Part shown: one piece after another, positions 61,082 through 64,000 of the stretch | Layout: every line of letters begins with the position of its first letter | How positions within the stretch are numbered: position 1 is the first letter of the stretch | DNA from: Paraspadella gotoi | Taxonomy: Eukaryota; Chaetognatha | Reading direction: 5' to 3' | NCBI GenBank assembly: GCA_051294375.1 | Contig: JBJCIZ010000028.1 | Coordinates: 1,425,576 to 1,489,575 of the forward strand | Length of the DNA: 64,000 bases | The notes under the pieces: generated by a model | The model's input: only the letters and a program-made list of their open reading frames with translations | Databases searched by the model: none | Told to the model about the DNA's origin: nothing | Program-made: the position numbers and the translations under genes

Positions 61082-63577
61082 ATGGCGCGGTATCAGCGCC
61101 TCGGCGCCGCGCCGGGAGTCGGATGGAGATTCGCCGGACTCATGGCGCACATGCTGATCAACGGGCTGAGAAGGTGACGGGTTTATAAATTAACTTGCAT
61201 TAATATTTGATTTATTGAGAAAAATTTGGGGTAAGTTTTTAATTGTGTTTATTTTTAATTTAAAACCATTGTTTTTTTTTCCACAAATAAAATATAAACA
61301 ATGATTAAGTTTACGAAGGAGGTGTAATTATTATAAGTGACCAATTTTTGAATAGAATAAATATTTAATGAATTCGCTCTTCAGATTCTGGTACATCTGC
61401 AGCGCGGGAATCCTCTTCCTCTTCCTCCTCTATCTCCTCAACGGAGGACCCATCGTCATCGTCTTACTCATCTTCGCCTTTGCGGGTGAGACAGAGAGCG
61501 AGACAGAGATACGGAGAGAGTCAGAGCTAGAGACGGACAGACCGAGACGTGGTAGTAAGACTTTAAAGTTTATGACGGCTCTTTCACGTAAATAGAGAAA
61601 ACAAGAACCTATGTTTAGTATGTTTACAGTAACAGTTAACTTAATGGTATTAAAAATTTAAAAGTTTAAAAATTCTCTTGACTTGTGAATTTTTCGACGA
61701 GTCTTTTCTAACAACCATGTTAACAAATTCGCCTAATATACAATACGCAATATAGCCAAGATCCTCTGGAAAGTAAAAGCGTATGAGCGACAAATCGTGA
61801 TAAACCTCAACAAAACATTTCCTCCTAAAACCGAAGTTAAACCAAAACCTGTAAAATGCAAATGAGATTAAAAGGCCAATTTTTAAAAAAGGAGATATAT
61901 CTCAGGCATGCTCTACAACGCGGGCGACGCTCTCCTCTTCTATCCCGAATCCCCGCCGACGGCCCGCCTCTTCGTCGACTCCCCCGCCTCCTTCGGACTT
62001 CCCTTCGAGAACGCCTTCGTCCGCTCCGTCGACGGCGTCCGCCTCCATCTCGTCTTCGTCAAACAGCGCGACCTCCTCCTTCCTCTCTGCCCGACCGTCG
62101 TCTACTTCCACGGAAACGCGGGCAACGTCGGGCATCGTCTCGCCAACGTCGCCGCGCTGCATCGACGATTCGGGTGCAACGTCCTCTTGGTCGAGTATCG
62201 AGGATACGGGAAGAGCGAGGGACGGCCCGGGGAGACGGGATTCTACAGGTCAGCTCGTTTTTGTGATTATGTAATAAAATGGGTGATGGTAAAGGGGCAA
62301 CTCACCAGTGAGAAAGTGGTATTTATTGTACGATTGATTATCTATTGTTAGATGGCTTAGTTGCAAAGCAGTTGTTGTATGACTTGTTATAATCGAGTTC
62401 ATAATTTAACCTCTAACCAATGAATTACAGAAGTAAAAGAATGAGTAGCAGAGATCCTTTTGTCATAAATCAGGGACGCGCGGACGGCGATGGAATATCT
62501 GCGTCGGAGAGGAGACGTGGACAAACGACAGATCGTCGTCTTCGGGAGATCATTGGGCGGCGCCATGGCAACCTACTTGGCGTCAGATCCTAGGTGTGGG
62601 GGTGGTAGTAGTGTGTGTGTGAGAGACCAAGAGTGTGTCATTGTTAGTTTGATACAAATAATATTTCACTTAAATAAGGTGAATAAACGTGTAAGTAAAA
62701 TTTCTTTTGTTGATCTTTTTGTCGCTCTTTCTTTCTCTCTCTCTCTCTCTCTCTCTCTCCTTTTTCTCAAGCTACTCCGACTTGATCCGTTTCGCCGTGG
62801 TGGAGAACTCCTTCACCAACATCCCGGAAGTGGCTCGAGTCCTCTTCGACTTCAGCCCGATTCGTCTTCTTCCCGATTTCGTCTTCAAGAATCAATTTCC
62901 CAACGACGTCCACTCGAGGAAGATCCGAGTTCCCGTCCTCTTCCTCTCCGGATCCGATGACGCCCTCATTCCCTCTTGGATGATGAGGAAGCTGCACGAG
63001 GTTTGTATGATTGATTGATTGGTTTGTTGCCGCGTATTGTCACTACCCGTTGTCTATCATCACCTTAATATCGCAAAAAGAGTGACGGGCCGGTTGAACC
63101 ACCTTGAGCCAACGGCCGAATCCGAAGTTGAGAAAAACCAAACGACAGTCGAAAAAGTTTCACTAAGTGTGGGTGCTCTCCACGCTGTCAGCAGAGTGGC
63201 ATCTTATTTTATCCCCGTTATTTTATATCCATTTGCACTAAACAAACAGCCAAGATATCAATACCACTACCCACCCCCCCTCCTCTTCCCCCCAGATTTG
63301 CTCGAGTCCCTTCAAGAGATTCGTCTCCTTCGAATCCGGGGGCCACAACGACACTTGGCAAAGTCCCGGTTACTACGAAGCCTGGAACGACTTCGCCGGC
63401 GAAGTCGCTCAGTTCTACGCCAACCGCGAGTCCGCCGCCGCCGCTTCGCCCGCGTCGTCCGCCGCTCCCGACGCCGCCGCCGCCGCCGCAGCCACAACCT
63501 CCTCGGATCTCAAAGCGTCCGAGTCTTTCACTCTTTTGATGCCTCGACCCACGGACGACATTTTCGAACCTCATTGA
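61082..63577 (+). CDS. ABHD13: Alpha/beta-hydrolase domain protein 13
   Basis: Six exons: 61082-61173, 61385-61485, 61906-62248, 62474-62593, 62772-63000, 63296-63577, about 388 residues (human 337). The N-terminus has a membrane anchor (ICSAGILFLFLLYLL and PIVIVLLIFAFAG). The hydrolase fold follows: YFHGNAGNVGHRL oxyanion region, LLVEYRGYGKSEG, nucleophile Ser in FGRSLGGAMA, ENSFTNIP, catalytic Asp in LSGSDDALIP and catalytic His in GGHNDTWQSPGYY. These match vertebrate ABHD13, a type II membrane protein related to depalmitoylating ABHD17 enzymes; its substrate is poorly known. The last exon adds an Ala/Ser-rich tail absent from the human protein. The start ATG at 61082 gives MARYQRLGAAPG and the right phase into exon 2. 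Confidence 0.93.
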
Positions 63578-63860
63578 TATATATGTGTCTCTCTCAATAA
63601 CAAACAAATGTAAACTATATATTTGTTTAAATATAATTGAACGATTATTTATTTCGCGAAGGATTTTTTTTTTTTACCAGTTTTCAATCTCCCCCTCTTT
63701 TTTTTGATAACTGTTATTCCACTGCTCGTTTTCTTTAGTTAAGCTTTTCTCCGCATCTCGCGCAGTTAAAGATACTAGATATAACGAAAAGGGCTCGACT
63801 AATATTACATCTGCAGTTCTATCTGCAGTTCTATCCGCAATTTCCCGTCTTTTCCAAGAA

Positions 63861-63961
63861 ATGGTTTCGGCGCAACCGACGATGACCGAAGCTTTAGAAA
63901 CTCACCTTCGATCGTTGATGGGGCAGATCGACGGACTGCACTGCATCATCATCACCGACCG
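63861..63961 (+). CDS. LAMTOR3: LAMTOR3 (MP1), first exon only
   Basis: ATG at 63861 opens an exon encoding MVSAQPTMTEALETHLRSLM then GQIDGLHCIIITDR, ending at donor CG|GTGAGG. The GLHCIIITDR part matches the first beta strand of the roadblock fold of LAMTOR3 (GLHAIVVSDRDG in human). LAMTOR3 pairs with LAMTOR2 in the Ragulator complex that anchors mTORC1 and MAPK signalling at lysosomes. The rest lies beyond the window. CTTTTCCAAG just before the ATG resembles a 3' splice site. Confidence 0.8.
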
Positions 63962-64000
63962 GTGAGGTTCGGGGGGGGGGTTGCTGCTGTTGTTTTTGTT

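Noticed and set aside
60970-61188. Earlier ATG for ABHD13
   Set aside because: It is in a different frame from the exon that splices in phase to the membrane segment; the ATG at 61082 fits.

Overview
This is a 64 kb piece of a nuclear animal genome. The genes are split by short AT-rich introns (mostly 60 to 900 bp), there are no bacterial-type operons, and several products belong to families typical of Metazoa: a sortilin, a CABIN1 HIRA-complex scaffold, an NDR kinase, LAMTOR3 and a CARD-bearing protein. The genome is compact, with eleven genes in 64 kb (ten recognised or classified, one unidentified). A KCBP/KinC-type kinesin, known from plants and sea urchin, points to an invertebrate or early-branching animal, but I cannot name the species. 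Two N gaps, an error-rich minisatellite, compensating single-base indels and duplicated gap edges suggest a long-read draft assembly.

Layout, every gene on the + strand. 131-5200: C-terminal-motor kinesin of KinC/KCBP type (5' end outside the window). 6500-11144: ELMO-domain Arl GAP (ELMOD1/2-like). 11827-15910: NDR/STK38 kinase with two missing bases in one exon. 17877-32214: sortilin, interrupted by a 7.4 kb insertion carrying a decayed Ty3/gypsy element and by a tandem exon duplication next to an assembly gap. 35713-36997: ribokinase-like PfkB kinase with altered substrate residues. 40002-44305: a CARD joined through a disordered linker to an NHL beta-propeller. 45742-55769: CABIN1. 56134-59359: RFC5. 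59939-60187: an 82-residue single-pass membrane protein I do not recognise. 61082-63577: ABHD13. 63861 to window end: first exon of LAMTOR3.

The genes do not form one pathway. They are neighbours covering microtubule transport, Arl signalling, Hippo-type kinase signalling, lysosomal sorting, ribose metabolism, innate-immune-type adaptor architecture, histone chaperoning, clamp loading and lysosomal mTORC1 anchoring.

The best candidate for something undescribed is the CARD-NHL protein: a death-fold adaptor module on an NHL propeller with no RING, B-box or caspase domain visible. At the DNA level the most striking theme is repeated splice sites. In four genes a tandem duplication copies a 3' or 5' splice-site region (STK38, sortilin, RFC5 for acceptors; CABIN1 for a donor). 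Further themes are an octamer-containing motif recurring in introns with an orientation bias, GC-AG introns, two copies of a tRNA-derived SINE, and a foldback (MITE-like) element with fragments in three introns.
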